Positions 38,461 through 47,307 of a stretch of 64,000 bases of DNA are shown piece after piece. The notes below the pieces were generated by a model, which searched no databases, was not told the DNA's origin, and saw nothing but the letters and a program-made list of their open reading frames with translations. This DNA comes from Bacteroidota bacterium (GTDB taxonomy: Bacteria > Bacteroidota > Bacteroidia > Bacteroidales > UBA12077): positions 496,001 through 560,000 of the forward strand of contig JAHLLG010000001.1 of assembly GCA_020444275.1 (NCBI GenBank). Reading direction: 5' to 3'. The stretch's first letter is position 1; every line of letters starts with the position of its first letter. The position numbers and the translations under genes were made by a program.

Positions 38461-38524
38461 GTATTTAAGTACAATTCAAATATTTTTTAGTTAATAATAT
38501 TTTCATTTCAATTCATATTAACAA

Positions 38525-40030
38525 ATGGACAAAATTCATTATATATCAAACGAACAGCTTACATTCGATAGAATAGACCAAATTCTAAAAGAAGGATTCA
38601 GGTTAGCATTATCGGAAGAGTCAAAGAATCAGATTGTTAAATGCCGTGCGTATTTAGATCAAAAACTTGAAAGTCAGGAAGAGCCTATTTATGGCATCAA
38701 TACCGGATTTGGAGCTTTATATGACAAAAGAATTTCACGAGAAGATTTAGGAAACTTGCAAAAGAATCTGGTAATGTCTCATGCTTGTGGTACTGGTGAT
38801 GAGATATCAAAAGAGATTGTAAAGATTATGATTTTATTAAAAGTCCAGTCTCTTTCATATGGTCATTCTGGGGTTCAGTTATCCACAGTTGAACGGTTAA
38901 TTGATTTTTTTAACAACGATATCATACCGGTAATTTATCAATATGGTTCGCTAGGTGCATCGGGCGATTTAGCCCCTTTGGCACATATGTGTTTGCCAAT
39001 GCTTGGTTTAGGTGAAGTAAATTATAAAGGCGAAAGATTATCAGGCGAAGAGTTGTTAAAGAAAATGAACTGGGAGCCTATAAATCTTCGATCAAAAGAG
39101 GGGTTAGCACTGTTAAACGGTACTCAGTTTATGAGCGCACATGGCGTTTATTTAACACTAAAAGTTTGGAAGCTTTCTCAATTAGCTGATGTTATTGGAG
39201 CTGTTTCATTGGATGCTTTTGATGGCCGGATTGAACCATTCCATGATTCTGTGCATCAAATTCGTCATCATCTGGGACAGATTAAAACAGCACGCAGAAT
39301 AAGATTTATATTAGAAGGAAGTGAGTTAATTAATCGCCCGAAAGTGCATGTTCAGGATCCATATTCGTTTCGTTGCATTCCCCAGGTTCACGGAGCTTCA
39401 AAAGATTCTATCAATTATGTTTCGTATGTTTTCAATAATGAGATTAACGCAGTAACTGATAATCCAACCATTTTCCCAGATGAAGATTTAATTATTTCAG
39501 CGGGTAACTTTCACGGCCAACCATTAGCTTTAGCATTAGATAATTTGTGTATTGCTATGGCAGAGTTGGGAAGTATTTCTGAGCGAAGAACATATCAATT
39601 ATTAGCTGGTAAACGTGGGTTACCTCCTTTCTTGGTAGCCAATCCCGGCTTAAATAGTGGTTTTATGATTCCGCAATATACTGCTGCTTCAATAGTTAGT
39701 AGCAATAAGCAACTTTCGACTCCTGCTTCTGTTGACACTATTGAGTCATCACAAGGACAGGAAGATCATGTGAGTATGGGAGCAAATGCTGCCACGAAAG
39801 CGTATAAAGTAGCTCAGAATTTAGAACGGATTTTAGCCATTGAGTTATTTAATGCTGCGCAGGCATTAGAATTTCAGCGCCCGGCAAAATCATCTCCATT
39901 TATTGAGAAATTTGTAGCTGGTTACCGCAAGAAAGTAAAATTCATCGATCAGGATAAAACCATGTACGATGATATTGCTCGTTCGGTAGAATATTTGCGG
40001 GAAGTAGAATTAGAATTACCGGAGAAATAG
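38525..40030 (+). CDS. hutH: Histidine ammonia-lyase
   Basis: Deaminates L-histidine to urocanate, the first step of histidine degradation, using an MIO cofactor made from the Ala-Ser-Gly triad at residues 145-147 (GASGDLAPLAH). The 501 residues match the family. The selectivity pair is Ser-His (S85-H86 in LVMSHACG), typical of histidine enzymes, and the QEDHVSMGANAA block is of the histidine type. The catalytic Tyr is in YGINTGFGAL. The rest of the hut pathway (hutU, hutI, ftcD) is not adjacent. A terminator follows and the gene is separate from the second lyase. Confidence 0.92.
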   Translation: MDKIHYISNEQLTFDRIDQILKEGFRLALSEESKNQIVKCRAYLDQKLESQEEPIYGINTGFGALYDKRISREDLGNLQKNLVMSHACGTGDEISKEIVKIMILLKVQSLSYGHSGVQLSTVERLIDFFNNDIIPVIYQYGSLGASGDLAPLAHMCLPMLGLGEVNYKGERLSGEELLKKMNWEPINLRSKEGLALLNGTQFMSAHGVYLTLKVWKLSQLADVIGAVSLDAFDGRIEPFHDSVHQIRHHLGQIKTARRIRFILEGSELINRPKVHVQDPYSFRCIPQVHGASKDSINYVSYVFNNEINAVTDNPTIFPDEDLIISAGNFHGQPLALALDNLCIAMAELGSISERRTYQLLAGKRGLPPFLVANPGLNSGFMIPQYTAASIVSSNKQLSTPASVDTIESSQGQEDHVSMGANAATKAYKVAQNLERILAIELFNAAQALEFQRPAKSSPFIEKFVAGYRKKVKFIDQDKTMYDDIARSVEYLREVELELPEK

Positions 40031-40052
40031 AAAATTTAAATATTAATTTTTG

Positions 40053-40079
40053 AACGCCTCTAAATAGAGGCGTTTTTTT
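40053..40079 (+). terminator. Rho-independent terminator after hutH
   Basis: AACGCCTCT / AGAGGCGTT perfect stem with an AAAT loop and a run of seven T. It insulates the following lyase gene, which therefore needs its own promoter. Confidence 0.92.
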
Positions 40080-40278
40080 ATATTCAAAAGTTAAAATTTA
40101 GGAATCTCAACTTGCTTTTATTAACTTGTGAATTCAATCATTCAGATTATGTTACATTGGATTATTGACTTTCTAATTAAAATCAATCGTTCGGCAATGT
40201 TTTAACCGAAACCTAATCTATTTTTCATTTCTTATTTTTTGTTTACCCTAATTTCTAATCAATAATATTAAACCTATT
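40080..40278. other. Spacer between the two MIO lyase genes
   Basis: About 200 nt, AT-rich. A TATTTTTTG near 40233 resembles TAnnTTTG with one extra base; no good -33 partner was found. No ORF or RNA gene is seen. Confidence 0.4.
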
Positions 40279-41805
40279 ATGGAAAAATTAATTATTACTG
40301 GTGAAGGACTCACCATTGAAAATGTTGTAGAAGTTGCTCGCCATGGGCGAAAAGTTGAATTACACCCTGATGCTATTACCCGTATTAATAATTGCCGTGC
40401 TATGCTTGAAAAGAAAATTGTAGCAGGTGAAATTATGTATGGAGTAAACACAGGTATAGGCGAATTTTCTGAAGTTGTTTTAAATGATGACCAGGTAAAA
40501 GATTTTCAAAAATACTTAATCTATAATCATGCTGCAGGTATTGGCGATCCTGCTCCAATTGAATATGTTCGTGGCGCTATGCTAGGACGTATAAATGTGC
40601 ATGCACATGGCAACTCTGGGTGTCGAGAAGTAATTACACAAACCTTAGTTGAAATGCTAAATGAAGGAGTTACTCCTTTTGTTTGCCAAAAAGGCTCTGT
40701 CGGAGCAAGCGGAGATTTAGCGCCTATGTCACAAATCGCTCTTTTATTGATGGGAGAAGGAAAGGCATATTATAAAGGAGAACTGCTGGAAGGAAAAGAT
40801 GCAATGAATAAAGCCGGAATTGATATTCCTGGTTTAAAAGCACGTGATGGATTGGCTACTATTAATGGCTCAAATGTTTTAACTGCCATGAGCGCTATTT
40901 TTCTCTATGATGCAAACCGATTTTTAAAGCAAGCTGAAATTGCCTGCGCAATGTCATTAGAAGCTTTAAAAGCAAATATGAAACCATATACTGCAAAACT
41001 TCACGAAGTGAGAGGATTTAGTGGAGCAGTTCGAAGTGCCAATGCCATTAATAAACTGGTTGCTGGCGGAGATTTAAAAGAAGGTCGACTAAAATGTAAA
41101 GTTCAGGATGCATACTCAATGCGTTCGGCACCTCAAGTAATTGGAGCCGCTCACGATTCAATGCGTTGGGCTCGTTCTCAAGTTGAAATTGAGTTAAACG
41201 GAGTAGGAGATAACCCTATTTTCTTCCCCGATGAAAACTTACAATTATCGGGAGCTAATTTCCAGGGAACACCGGTTTCATTACCAATGGATATGGCTGG
41301 AGCGGCCATTACAATGGTGTGTGTTATGTCTGAGCGTCGAATGAACAGATTAAACCATCCGGCACTAAGTGTTGGTTTACCAGCATTCTTGACAAAAGGT
41401 GCAGGAATGATGTCGGGGTTAATGCTTAGCCAATATACAGCAGATATGCAAATAGTTGAGCAGAGAATACTATCAGTGCCTGCTTCAATTCAGTCGATTC
41501 CTGCAGCTGCAGACCAGGAAGATTTTGTTTCCATGGGAATGAATACAGCAATCAAGAATTTCCAGATTATGGATAATGCATATGGTATTTTAGGAATAGA
41601 ATATATGGCGGCTGCACAGGCATTAGATTTCCGTGATTTTAAATTTGGCGATGGAGTAACCAAAGCAAAAGAAGTGATCAGGAAGCATGTTGAGTTCTTA
41701 GATATTGACCGCCCGTTATATCCGGATCATACTGTAATGAAGGAGTTAGTAAAATCGTGCGAAATACTAGAAGAAGTAGAACAGGCTATTGGTAGTCTTG
41801 AATAA
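40279..41805 (+). CDS. Second MIO-type aromatic amino acid lyase/aminomutase, substrate unresolved
   Basis: A 508-residue homologue of histidine, phenylalanine and tyrosine ammonia-lyases and of tyrosine aminomutases. The MIO triad is at 143-145 (GASGDLAPMSQ) and the catalytic Tyr in MYGVNTGIGEF. The selectivity pair is Asn-His (N83-H84 in LIYNHAAG). This is neither Ser-His of histidine lyases, His-Leu of tyrosine lyases nor Phe-Leu of phenylalanine lyases. The later block reads QEDFVSMGMNTA, with Phe where histidine lyases have His. It differs strongly from the adjacent HutH, so it is not a recent duplicate. An aminomutase or another aromatic substrate is possible. It is monocistronic between terminators. 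Confidence 0.85.
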   Translation: MEKLIITGEGLTIENVVEVARHGRKVELHPDAITRINNCRAMLEKKIVAGEIMYGVNTGIGEFSEVVLNDDQVKDFQKYLIYNHAAGIGDPAPIEYVRGAMLGRINVHAHGNSGCREVITQTLVEMLNEGVTPFVCQKGSVGASGDLAPMSQIALLLMGEGKAYYKGELLEGKDAMNKAGIDIPGLKARDGLATINGSNVLTAMSAIFLYDANRFLKQAEIACAMSLEALKANMKPYTAKLHEVRGFSGAVRSANAINKLVAGGDLKEGRLKCKVQDAYSMRSAPQVIGAAHDSMRWARSQVEIELNGVGDNPIFFPDENLQLSGANFQGTPVSLPMDMAGAAITMVCVMSERRMNRLNHPALSVGLPAFLTKGAGMMSGLMLSQYTADMQIVEQRILSVPASIQSIPAAADQEDFVSMGMNTAIKNFQIMDNAYGILGIEYMAAAQALDFRDFKFGDGVTKAKEVIRKHVEFLDIDRPLYPDHTVMKELVKSCEILEEVEQAIGSLE

Positions 41806-41810
41806 ACTAA

Positions 41811-41836
41811 AAAAAGCCCCTTTAATGGGGCTTTGA
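41811..41836. terminator. Bidirectional terminator
   Basis: AAAGCCCC / GGGGCTTT stem with a 6-nt loop, between convergent genes. The T tract is better for the minus strand (from the A run at 41809-41815). Confidence 0.8.
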
Positions 41837-41857
41837 TTATTATCTTGTTCTGTTAGA

Positions 41858-42319
41858 TTATTTTTTGCTGTCTTTTCCACCTTCACGAATCATTTGCAAT
41901 AGGTAGGTTTTAAACTCATAATCGGCCAGATAAATTTTCATTACCTTATCGATAGGTAGAATTTGTTTAAATTTTCCATGGTACTCATCCAGTAGTTTAG
42001 CAAGTTCCATTTCGTAATTAATATATTGATTGGCATACCTGGTCATCTCTTCTTTACTCATGTTTTGATGATGATCAGTGAAGTATGTCATCTTGTTCTT
42101 GCGATCGGCAATTATCTTGTTTTTCTTTTCCCAGTAGCTGTTATAGATAGGCCAGAATACTTCTGCTTCATCTGGAGTAAGCCCAATTTTATCAGTAAAA
42201 AAAGCAATTTTTTGCGATTTAATCAGTTGCTCCTTTTGGTCATCTGGTTGTTGAGCTTTGGCTCCAATGGTGCATACCAAAAGCAAAACAAGTAAAATGA
42301 ATGGTTGAAAATATTTCAT
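41858..42319 (-). CDS. Small periplasmic protein in a sigma-factor operon (Spy/CpxP-like size, unrecognised family)
   Basis: The ORF opens at ATG 42340 but an internal ATG at 42319 gives a clean signal peptide start (MKYFQPFILLVLLLVCTIGAKAQ). I prefer it, leaving 153 residues. The longer start would overlap the preceding gene by 11 nt. The mature part is helical and charged, with the segment KIGLTPDEAEVFWPIYNSYWEKK, resembling the LTxxQ-like helical proteins of the Spy/CpxP type in size and style. That relationship is inference. It is the third gene after an ECF sigma factor and a membrane protein, so it is likely a target or feedback partner of that system in the periplasm. Confidence 0.7.
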   Translation of the reverse strand: MKYFQPFILLVLLLVCTIGAKAQQPDDQKEQLIKSQKIAFFTDKIGLTPDEAEVFWPIYNSYWEKKNKIIADRKNKMTYFTDHHQNMSKEEMTRYANQYINYEMELAKLLDEYHGKFKQILPIDKVMKIYLADYEFKTYLLQMIREGGKDSKK

Positions 42320-42329
42320 TTTAATTATT

Positions 42330-42776
42330 TTATAGTTCATCTATTAAAGTTCCATAATCAATATCTTCATCAACCAGGTAGTTGATATAGAAATCTGTTT
42401 CTTCTTTCTTCTTTTTTTCGATCTTCTTCTCATTCTCAAGTAATACATCAATAAAATGTTGCTCTGAATATTCCGAGGCATCTACCTCGATAATCCGAGT
42501 AAACATATCATTGTCAATCCCGTCGGGAACTTTGTTAGAAAGAATGAAATTAACTGCAGTGTAACCAATAACTCCAAAGGCTATAATCATAAAACCCAAT
42601 GCAAATTGAGGTTTTACATACCCAATAAGTTTAGCGAACCAGGTATACTCTTTAGTCTCGGATATAATTCTCTCCTGCATCTTGCTAGGAAAGTTTTCGA
42701 AATATCCTTCAGGAACCGAAAACGGATTTTTGTTGTGTCCCTTTAATTCTTTCAATGTCTTGTTTTTGTTTTTCAT
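42330..42776 (-). CDS. Single-pass membrane protein, probable anti-sigma factor
   Basis: A 148-residue protein with a cytoplasmic N-terminal part (VPEGYFENFPSKMQERI), one transmembrane helix (about residues 58-80, FALGFMIIAFGVIGYTAVNFIL) and an acidic and lysine-rich C-terminal domain. Position directly after an ECF sigma gene is the classic location of its membrane anti-sigma factor. No zinc-type HxxxCxxC motif is visible. The PEGYFE stretch is common in such Bacteroidota proteins. The function is inferred from context. Confidence 0.65.
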   Translation of the reverse strand: MKNKNKTLKELKGHNKNPFSVPEGYFENFPSKMQERIISETKEYTWFAKLIGYVKPQFALGFMIIAFGVIGYTAVNFILSNKVPDGIDNDMFTRIIEVDASEYSEQHFIDVLLENEKKIEKKKKEETDFYINYLVDEDIDYGTLIDEL

Positions 42777-42832
42777 TTTTTATCCCCTAAATTGTTTTCC
42801 CTGATCGTTTGACAGATTAAACATTTAATAGT

Positions 42833-43381
42833 TTAATCGTCCTTAAAATAATTTTCGATTTTCTTAACAGCATGATGATAAGATGCTTTTAAGGCACCTA
42901 CAGATGTTTTAAGTATTTCTGCCATGTCATCGTATTTCATTTCGTCGAAATACTTCATATTAAAAACAATTCGCTGTTTCTCAGGTAAATCAAGAATTGC
43001 CTTTTGCAGTTTACGTTGTATTTCATCCCCATTAAAATATTCATCACTTTCAAGGGTTTCTTTCAAGTGATGTTCGTAATCAACAATAGGCATTAAGTAT
43101 TTTGTTTTTTGTTGCTTTAAAAAAGTTAGCGACTCATTAGTTGCTATACGGTAAAGCCAGGTATAAAGTTTTGAATCGGCCCGAAATCGGTCCAATCCTT
43201 TCCACACTTTAATAAAGGTATTCTGCAGTATATCGTCGGTGTCGTCATGTTTAATAACAATTTTTCGTATATGCCAATACAGCTTCTCCTGATATTTTCT
43301 CACTATCAGGTTGAATGCATAGTTACGTTTTTCGTTATCTTTAAAAAGAGCTAATAGCTCCTGATCACTGTATTCTGACAT
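42833..43381 (-). CDS. ECF-type RNA polymerase sigma factor
   Basis: A sigma-70 family factor of the ECF group. The track uses a TTG at 43399, but the ATG at 43381 gives the normal start MSEYSDQELLALF and 182 residues. Region 2 is visible (YWHIRKIVIKHDDTDDILQNTFIKVWKGLDRF, about 39-70), as is region 4 (LPEKQRIVFNMKYFDEMKYDDMAEIL, then VGALKASYHHAVKKI). It heads a sigma/anti-sigma/periplasmic protein trio, which suggests an envelope signal. A 12-bp palindrome CGGTTATAACCG (43400-43411) lies directly upstream. Confidence 0.92.
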   Translation of the reverse strand: MSEYSDQELLALFKDNEKRNYAFNLIVRKYQEKLYWHIRKIVIKHDDTDDILQNTFIKVWKGLDRFRADSKLYTWLYRIATNESLTFLKQQKTKYLMPIVDYEHHLKETLESDEYFNGDEIQRKLQKAILDLPEKQRIVFNMKYFDEMKYDDMAEILKTSVGALKASYHHAVKKIENYFKDD

Positions 43382-43399
43382 AAAATTGTAAAAAGTCAA

Positions 43400-43411
43400 C
43401 GGTTATAACCG
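43400..43411. promoter_or_regulatory. 12-bp palindrome upstream of the ECF sigma gene
   Basis: CGGTTATAACCG is a perfect palindrome, 19 nt before the sigma-factor ATG and 17 nt after the transketolase stop. It could be an operator or part of a promoter. No TAnnTTTG element is present, so the sigma operon may be autoregulated or read from upstream. Confidence 0.35.
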
Positions 43412-43427
43412 ATGATTACAAATAAAC

Positions 43428-44381
43428 TTATTTTCTTTTTAATACCTTTTCTGCTGCTTCCACCACGTTATCCGTATCGATACCATATTTTTTTAGAAGC
43501 TCTTCTGGTTTTCCACTTTCACCAAACGTATCATCAACGGCAACCATCTCAATAGGAGTAGGAAGTTTTCTTCCTAGCAATTGTGCTACCGAATCTCCTA
43601 AACCACCATTTAAAAGATGTTCTTCTGCAGTAACTACAGCTTTGGTTTTCTTAACTGATGTTAAAATTGCCTCTTCATCCAATGGTTTGATAGTATGTAT
43701 ATTTATAATTTCTGCTGATATACCTTTTTGTTCTAAAATTTCTCCAGCTTCAATTGCTTTCCAAACAAGGTGTCCTGTAGCAATAATGGTAACATCTGTT
43801 CCTTCGTTAAGAAGAATAGCTTTGCCAATTTCGAATTTTTGATCTTCCGGAGTAAAATTCGGAACTTTTGGACGACCAAATCTAAGGTATACAGGCCCAT
43901 GGTGTTCAGCTATAGTCATAGTAGCCGCCTTGGTTTGATTATAATCGCAAGGATTTATAACTACCATTCCTGGCAACATTTTCATGAGTCCGATATCTTC
44001 CATAATTTGGTGTGTAGCACCATCTTCACCTAATGTTAATCCTGCATGTGATGCACAAATCTTCACATTTTTATCAGAGTATGCTATCGATTGTCTTACC
44101 TGATCGTAAACCCGTCCGGTAGCAAAGTTGGCAAATGTGCCGGCAAATGGTATCTTACCACCAATGGTTAATCCGGCAGCTGTCCCCATCATATTCGCTT
44201 CACTAATTCCGCACTGAATGAATCTCTCCGGAAATTCTTTTGCAAATTCATTCATTTTTAACGAACCGGTTAGGTCTGCACAAAGCGCTACAACATTTTT
44301 ATTCTTTTTCCCTAACTCATATAAACCGGCTCCAAACCCCGATCTTGTATCTTTTTTGTCTTGATATTCGAACTTTTTCAT
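43428..44381 (-). CDS. Transketolase, C-terminal subunit
   Basis: One half of a split transketolase, 317 residues. It contains the pyrimidine-binding domain ([30 protein letters not shown], with the catalytic Glu) and the C-terminal transketolase domain ([32 protein letters not shown]). With the N-terminal subunit it would move two-carbon units between sugars in the non-oxidative pentose phosphate pathway. The partner gene lies at 46242-47087, upstream in the same operon, with two unrelated genes in between. Such split forms are common, but the halves are usually adjacent. Downstream is the ECF sigma gene. Confidence 0.93.
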   Translation of the reverse strand: MKKFEYQDKKDTRSGFGAGLYELGKKNKNVVALCADLTGSLKMNEFAKEFPERFIQCGISEANMMGTAAGLTIGGKIPFAGTFANFATGRVYDQVRQSIAYSDKNVKICASHAGLTLGEDGATHQIMEDIGLMKMLPGMVVINPCDYNQTKAATMTIAEHHGPVYLRFGRPKVPNFTPEDQKFEIGKAILLNEGTDVTIIATGHLVWKAIEAGEILEQKGISAEIINIHTIKPLDEEAILTSVKKTKAVVTAEEHLLNGGLGDSVAQLLGRKLPTPIEMVAVDDTFGESGKPEELLKKYGIDTDNVVEAAEKVLKRK

Positions 44382-44389
44382 CGTTATTT

Positions 44390-45772
44390 TTAATAAAGTA
44401 TTATTTTTTGTGATGATCCTGATTTGATCGTGAATCGTTTATTAACTGTATAAATTGCTTGTTTTATATTTTTTGGTCTGAATACAACCCGATAATTTCC
44501 TGGTTGCATGATAATATTTTGTCTTAATTCGTTCTGATCCAGATTGTATATCCATTTTAAGGTATCGGCAGTTTCAACATAAATACTTCCAAAACCGCTG
44601 GATGGTAACGAAAAATTGGCAATACCCGGTCGTGGTATTTCCACATTTGTTATTGTACTTTGCTCGATTTCTACATTTTCGATATAAAGACGAGGAATGG
44701 TTAGTACTTCCAAGTTGTATTTGCCAACAATATATTTTTCTTCCGAATTATTTCTTTGAACATTCAAAGTGTTTGATTTTTGATCTTCCTTAACGATAAT
44801 CTCCAAATCTTTATATTGGTTTGTTCCGGGGCATGAGATGCTGAGGTAGCCTTGCGGAGCATTCAGACCAATCATATTATGTTTTCCTTCAGCTAGAGTA
44901 ATTCCTTCCTTTTTTACTGCTGGCAGGGTATGAACAACAAGGTTGTAGGTAACCAGCGGATCTATTATTAACGTATCCGGATTTCCCATATAATTTATGG
45001 TATGTACAAAATTGTACATTACCTTTCCTGAAACCTGGTTAAAGAGAGTCATGTTTACATCAGTCTCACTGGGCATTCCTTTGCTATCCAACAGGTTTAT
45101 CTGAGCCGTAGTTGAGTTCAATGCCCTTGAAATTACGACATTTAATACCTCCTGAAACTTTTGTTCATTGGGTGTATTATAAAAATGTCCAACACACTCG
45201 AACGTCTCTTCAAATCCCGGATCAATTCCAATTCCAATTACAAAAGGTTTTAGTATTATTCCTTTCTTTTGCAGATTAAGCGATGCCTGGCAGGGGTCTC
45301 CATCACATGCTTCAATGCCATCTGTAATAAGAATTATTATGTTTCGACAGTTTTCGCAAGGAGGGAAATCACCGGCAGCTTTATCGAGTGAGTTCGCAAT
45401 GGGGGTAGTTCCTTTTGGAATAAGATATCTTAATTTTTGGCGAATTTGACCTGCATTTCCCGATTTAAAAGGAACTTCAAGTTTTGTGTCGCTGCAGTCT
45501 TGCGGTGGTACCGGACTTTGATGTCCATACACACGTAAAGCCATCTGGATATTATCCATTTGCTCAAGACTATCAATGATATGGATTAAATAATTGCGTG
45601 CGATATTTATCTTTTTATCGCTTTGCCAAGTTCCATACATGCTTTGCGATGCGTCAAAAACAAATAGTATTCGCGATGTTGGAGGCTCTGGTTTATTTTG
45701 TTGTGCCTGAATACTACCACGAACACTAATAAGAAGTATTACAACTAATATGTATTTAAAACTACTTTTCAA
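44390..45772 (-). CDS. Secreted von Willebrand factor type A domain protein
   Basis: A 460-residue exported protein. The signal peptide ([24 protein letters not shown]) starts at a TTG (45772). An in-frame stop 10-12 nt upstream leaves no ATG alternative. The VWA domain (about 34-215) has a MIDAS metal site: FDASQSMYG (DxSxS), GTTPIANSL (Thr) and [11 protein letters not shown] (Asp). The remaining 240 residues are probable beta domains of unknown type. It lies 8 nt before the C-terminal transketolase gene inside that operon. Why an exported adhesion-type domain is co-transcribed with a sugar enzyme is not apparent. Confidence 0.85.
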   Translation of the reverse strand: MKSSFKYILVVILLISVRGSIQAQQNKPEPPTSRILFVFDASQSMYGTWQSDKKINIARNYLIHIIDSLEQMDNIQMALRVYGHQSPVPPQDCSDTKLEVPFKSGNAGQIRQKLRYLIPKGTTPIANSLDKAAGDFPPCENCRNIIILITDGIEACDGDPCQASLNLQKKGIILKPFVIGIGIDPGFEETFECVGHFYNTPNEQKFQEVLNVVISRALNSTTAQINLLDSKGMPSETDVNMTLFNQVSGKVMYNFVHTINYMGNPDTLIIDPLVTYNLVVHTLPAVKKEGITLAEGKHNMIGLNAPQGYLSISCPGTNQYKDLEIIVKEDQKSNTLNVQRNNSEEKYIVGKYNLEVLTIPRLYIENVEIEQSTITNVEIPRPGIANFSLPSSGFGSIYVETADTLKWIYNLDQNELRQNIIMQPGNYRVVFRPKNIKQAIYTVNKRFTIKSGSSQKIILY

Positions 45773-45809
45773 AGAATTTTTTTATTTTATAAGAAGATAA
45801 GCTATTCAA

Positions 45810-46211
45810 TTAGCTATCCATTGATTTACGTCTTTCGTAATCCTCCTTTTTAATTTGTCCCAAAATCATTAATTCAGCACTAGCATAATTTGTTGCCAAC
45901 GGAATATTATACATATTACAAGCTTCCAGTAAAGCCTGAATATCTTCATGATGACCTTGTTTTATTAGCGGATCGCGCAAGAAAATTACAATATCCACCT
46001 CTTTTTGTTTTATCATGTCGGTGATCTCAACGTATCCGCCTGATTTACCGGGACTTAAATGTTGAACTTTGATACCTTGAGATTCTACATACTCAGCTGT
46101 TCTTCCCGTAGCAATTAAGTTAACTCCGAAGATCCAATCTTTTCTATCATTTAAAAATTGAACCATTTCAGGTTTCTTAACGTCATGTGCTATAATTACA
46201 ATATTCTTCAT
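45810..46211 (-). CDS. Methylglyoxal-synthase-like domain protein lacking the catalytic Asp
   Basis: A 133-residue protein with the MGS-like fold: IIAHDVKKPEMVQF at the N-terminus, IATGRTAEYV (phosphate-site region), IVIFLRDPLIKQGHHEDIQAL, then IPLATNYASAE. E. coli MgsA has GPMGGDQQ with catalytic Asp71; here the matching stretch reads SPGKSGGYVEITDMI, without that Asp. The later His and Asp (HHED) are retained. It is more like the regulatory MGS domains of carbamoyl-phosphate synthase or PurH in this loop. Methylglyoxal synthesis from DHAP is therefore not assured, and a sugar-phosphate-sensing role fits the transketolase context (inference). Annotation pipelines would probably call it mgsA. 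Confidence 0.75.
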   Translation of the reverse strand: MKNIVIIAHDVKKPEMVQFLNDRKDWIFGVNLIATGRTAEYVESQGIKVQHLSPGKSGGYVEITDMIKQKEVDIVIFLRDPLIKQGHHEDIQALLEACNMYNIPLATNYASAELMILGQIKKEDYERRKSMDS

Positions 46212-46241
46212 AACCCTAAATTTTAGTTGTTCAACTTTATT

Positions 46242-47087
46242 TTAATAATCTCCTAATGTTTCTTCTAACTGATCTAATGCATCTTTTAACTGTTCATCGT
46301 TAGGTGCAACACCATGCCATTTGTGACTACCCATCATAAAGTCAACGCCCATACCCATCTCAGTTTTCATTAAGATAACTATGGGCTTCTTCTTCCCTGT
46401 CATGCTTTTTGCTTTTTGTAAGGTAGAAATAACTTCTTCCATTTTGTTTCCGTTCATTTCCAAAACTTCCCAACCAAAACTTTCCCACTTTGCGCGTAAA
46501 TTACCTAATGAAATTATGTCATCAACAGGTCCGTCAATTTGTTTGCCATTGTAATCCACAGTAGCAATTAAGTTATCGATTTTATGCTGTGCTGCAAACA
46601 TGGCTGCTTCCCAAATCTGACCTTCTTGCAGCTCGCCATCGCCGTGCAATGTGTAGACAATTTTTGGATCATTATTCAACTTTTTGGTAAGAGCAGCTCC
46701 GCAAGCTACAGATAATCCTTGTCCTAATGAACCCGATGCTACCCGAACACCCGGCAATCCTTCTTCAGGAGTTGGATGCCCTTGTAATCTTGAATTGATC
46801 ATTCTGAATGTTGATAGCTCTGATATTTCAAAATATCCTGATCGCGCTAATATACTGTACCATACTGGTGAAATATGTCCGTTAGATAAAAAGAACAGAT
46901 CCTGGTTTTTACCATCCATATCAAATTTCTTTGAATCATGATCCATAATTTCAAAATAGAGTGCAGTAAAAAAATCTGTACACCCTAACGATCCTCCCGG
47001 ATGCCCTGAGTTTTGAGCGTGAACCATTCGTACTATATCTCGTCTAACTTGCGATGCTATTCTTTCTAATTGTTGATTATCAGTCAT
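46242..47087 (-). CDS. Transketolase, N-terminal subunit
   Basis: The thiamine-diphosphate-binding half of a split transketolase, 281 residues. Visible motifs are NSGHPGGSLGCTDFF, FLSNGHISPVWYS, the substrate loop HPTPEEGLPGVRVASGSLGQGLS, and the ThDP-Mg motif GDGELQEGQIWEA ending in the VDYN region. It is the first gene of an operon that continues with the MGS-like gene, the VWA gene and the C-terminal subunit (gaps 29, 36 and 8 nt). An 18-nt sequence identical to one upstream of the helicase gene lies 46-63 nt before its start. Confidence 0.93.
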   Translation of the reverse strand: MTDNQQLERIASQVRRDIVRMVHAQNSGHPGGSLGCTDFFTALYFEIMDHDSKKFDMDGKNQDLFFLSNGHISPVWYSILARSGYFEISELSTFRMINSRLQGHPTPEEGLPGVRVASGSLGQGLSVACGAALTKKLNNDPKIVYTLHGDGELQEGQIWEAAMFAAQHKIDNLIATVDYNGKQIDGPVDDIISLGNLRAKWESFGWEVLEMNGNKMEEVISTLQKAKSMTGKKKPIVILMKTEMGMGVDFMMGSHKWHGVAPNDEQLKDALDQLEETLGDY

Positions 47088-47132
47088 TTTAATTAAGTAA
47101 TATGATTGTAAATAGTTTGCTTTATTTTAATG

Positions 47133-47150
47133 AACAAAGCTGTAAAAATA
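47133..47150 (-). repeat. 18-nt sequence shared with the helicase gene upstream region
   Basis: AACAAAGCTGTAAAAATA occurs identically at 47133-47150 and 4895-4912, both upstream of minus-strand genes (transketolase N subunit and UvrD/PcrA). At the helicase the match covers the probable -7 box. Confidence 0.5.
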
Positions 47151-47265
47151 CAGTTTTTCAATGTATTTTACGGAATATGTAGTCAATTTATTATTAACAT
47201 AAATGTAAAAAAAGAGACATCATCGATTTTTGCATAAAAGAGCTTTTTAAAATCCTGAAAAAGTG

Positions 47266-47273
47266 TAATTTTG
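47266..47273 (+). promoter_or_regulatory. Probable -7 element for ychF
   Basis: TAATTTTG fits TAnnTTTG, 34 nt before the ychF ATG. No TTTG was found at the normal -33 distance. Confidence 0.4.
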
Positions 47274-47307
47274 AGCCTTCATTTTATGGTTAAAAACAAT
47301 ATTCATT

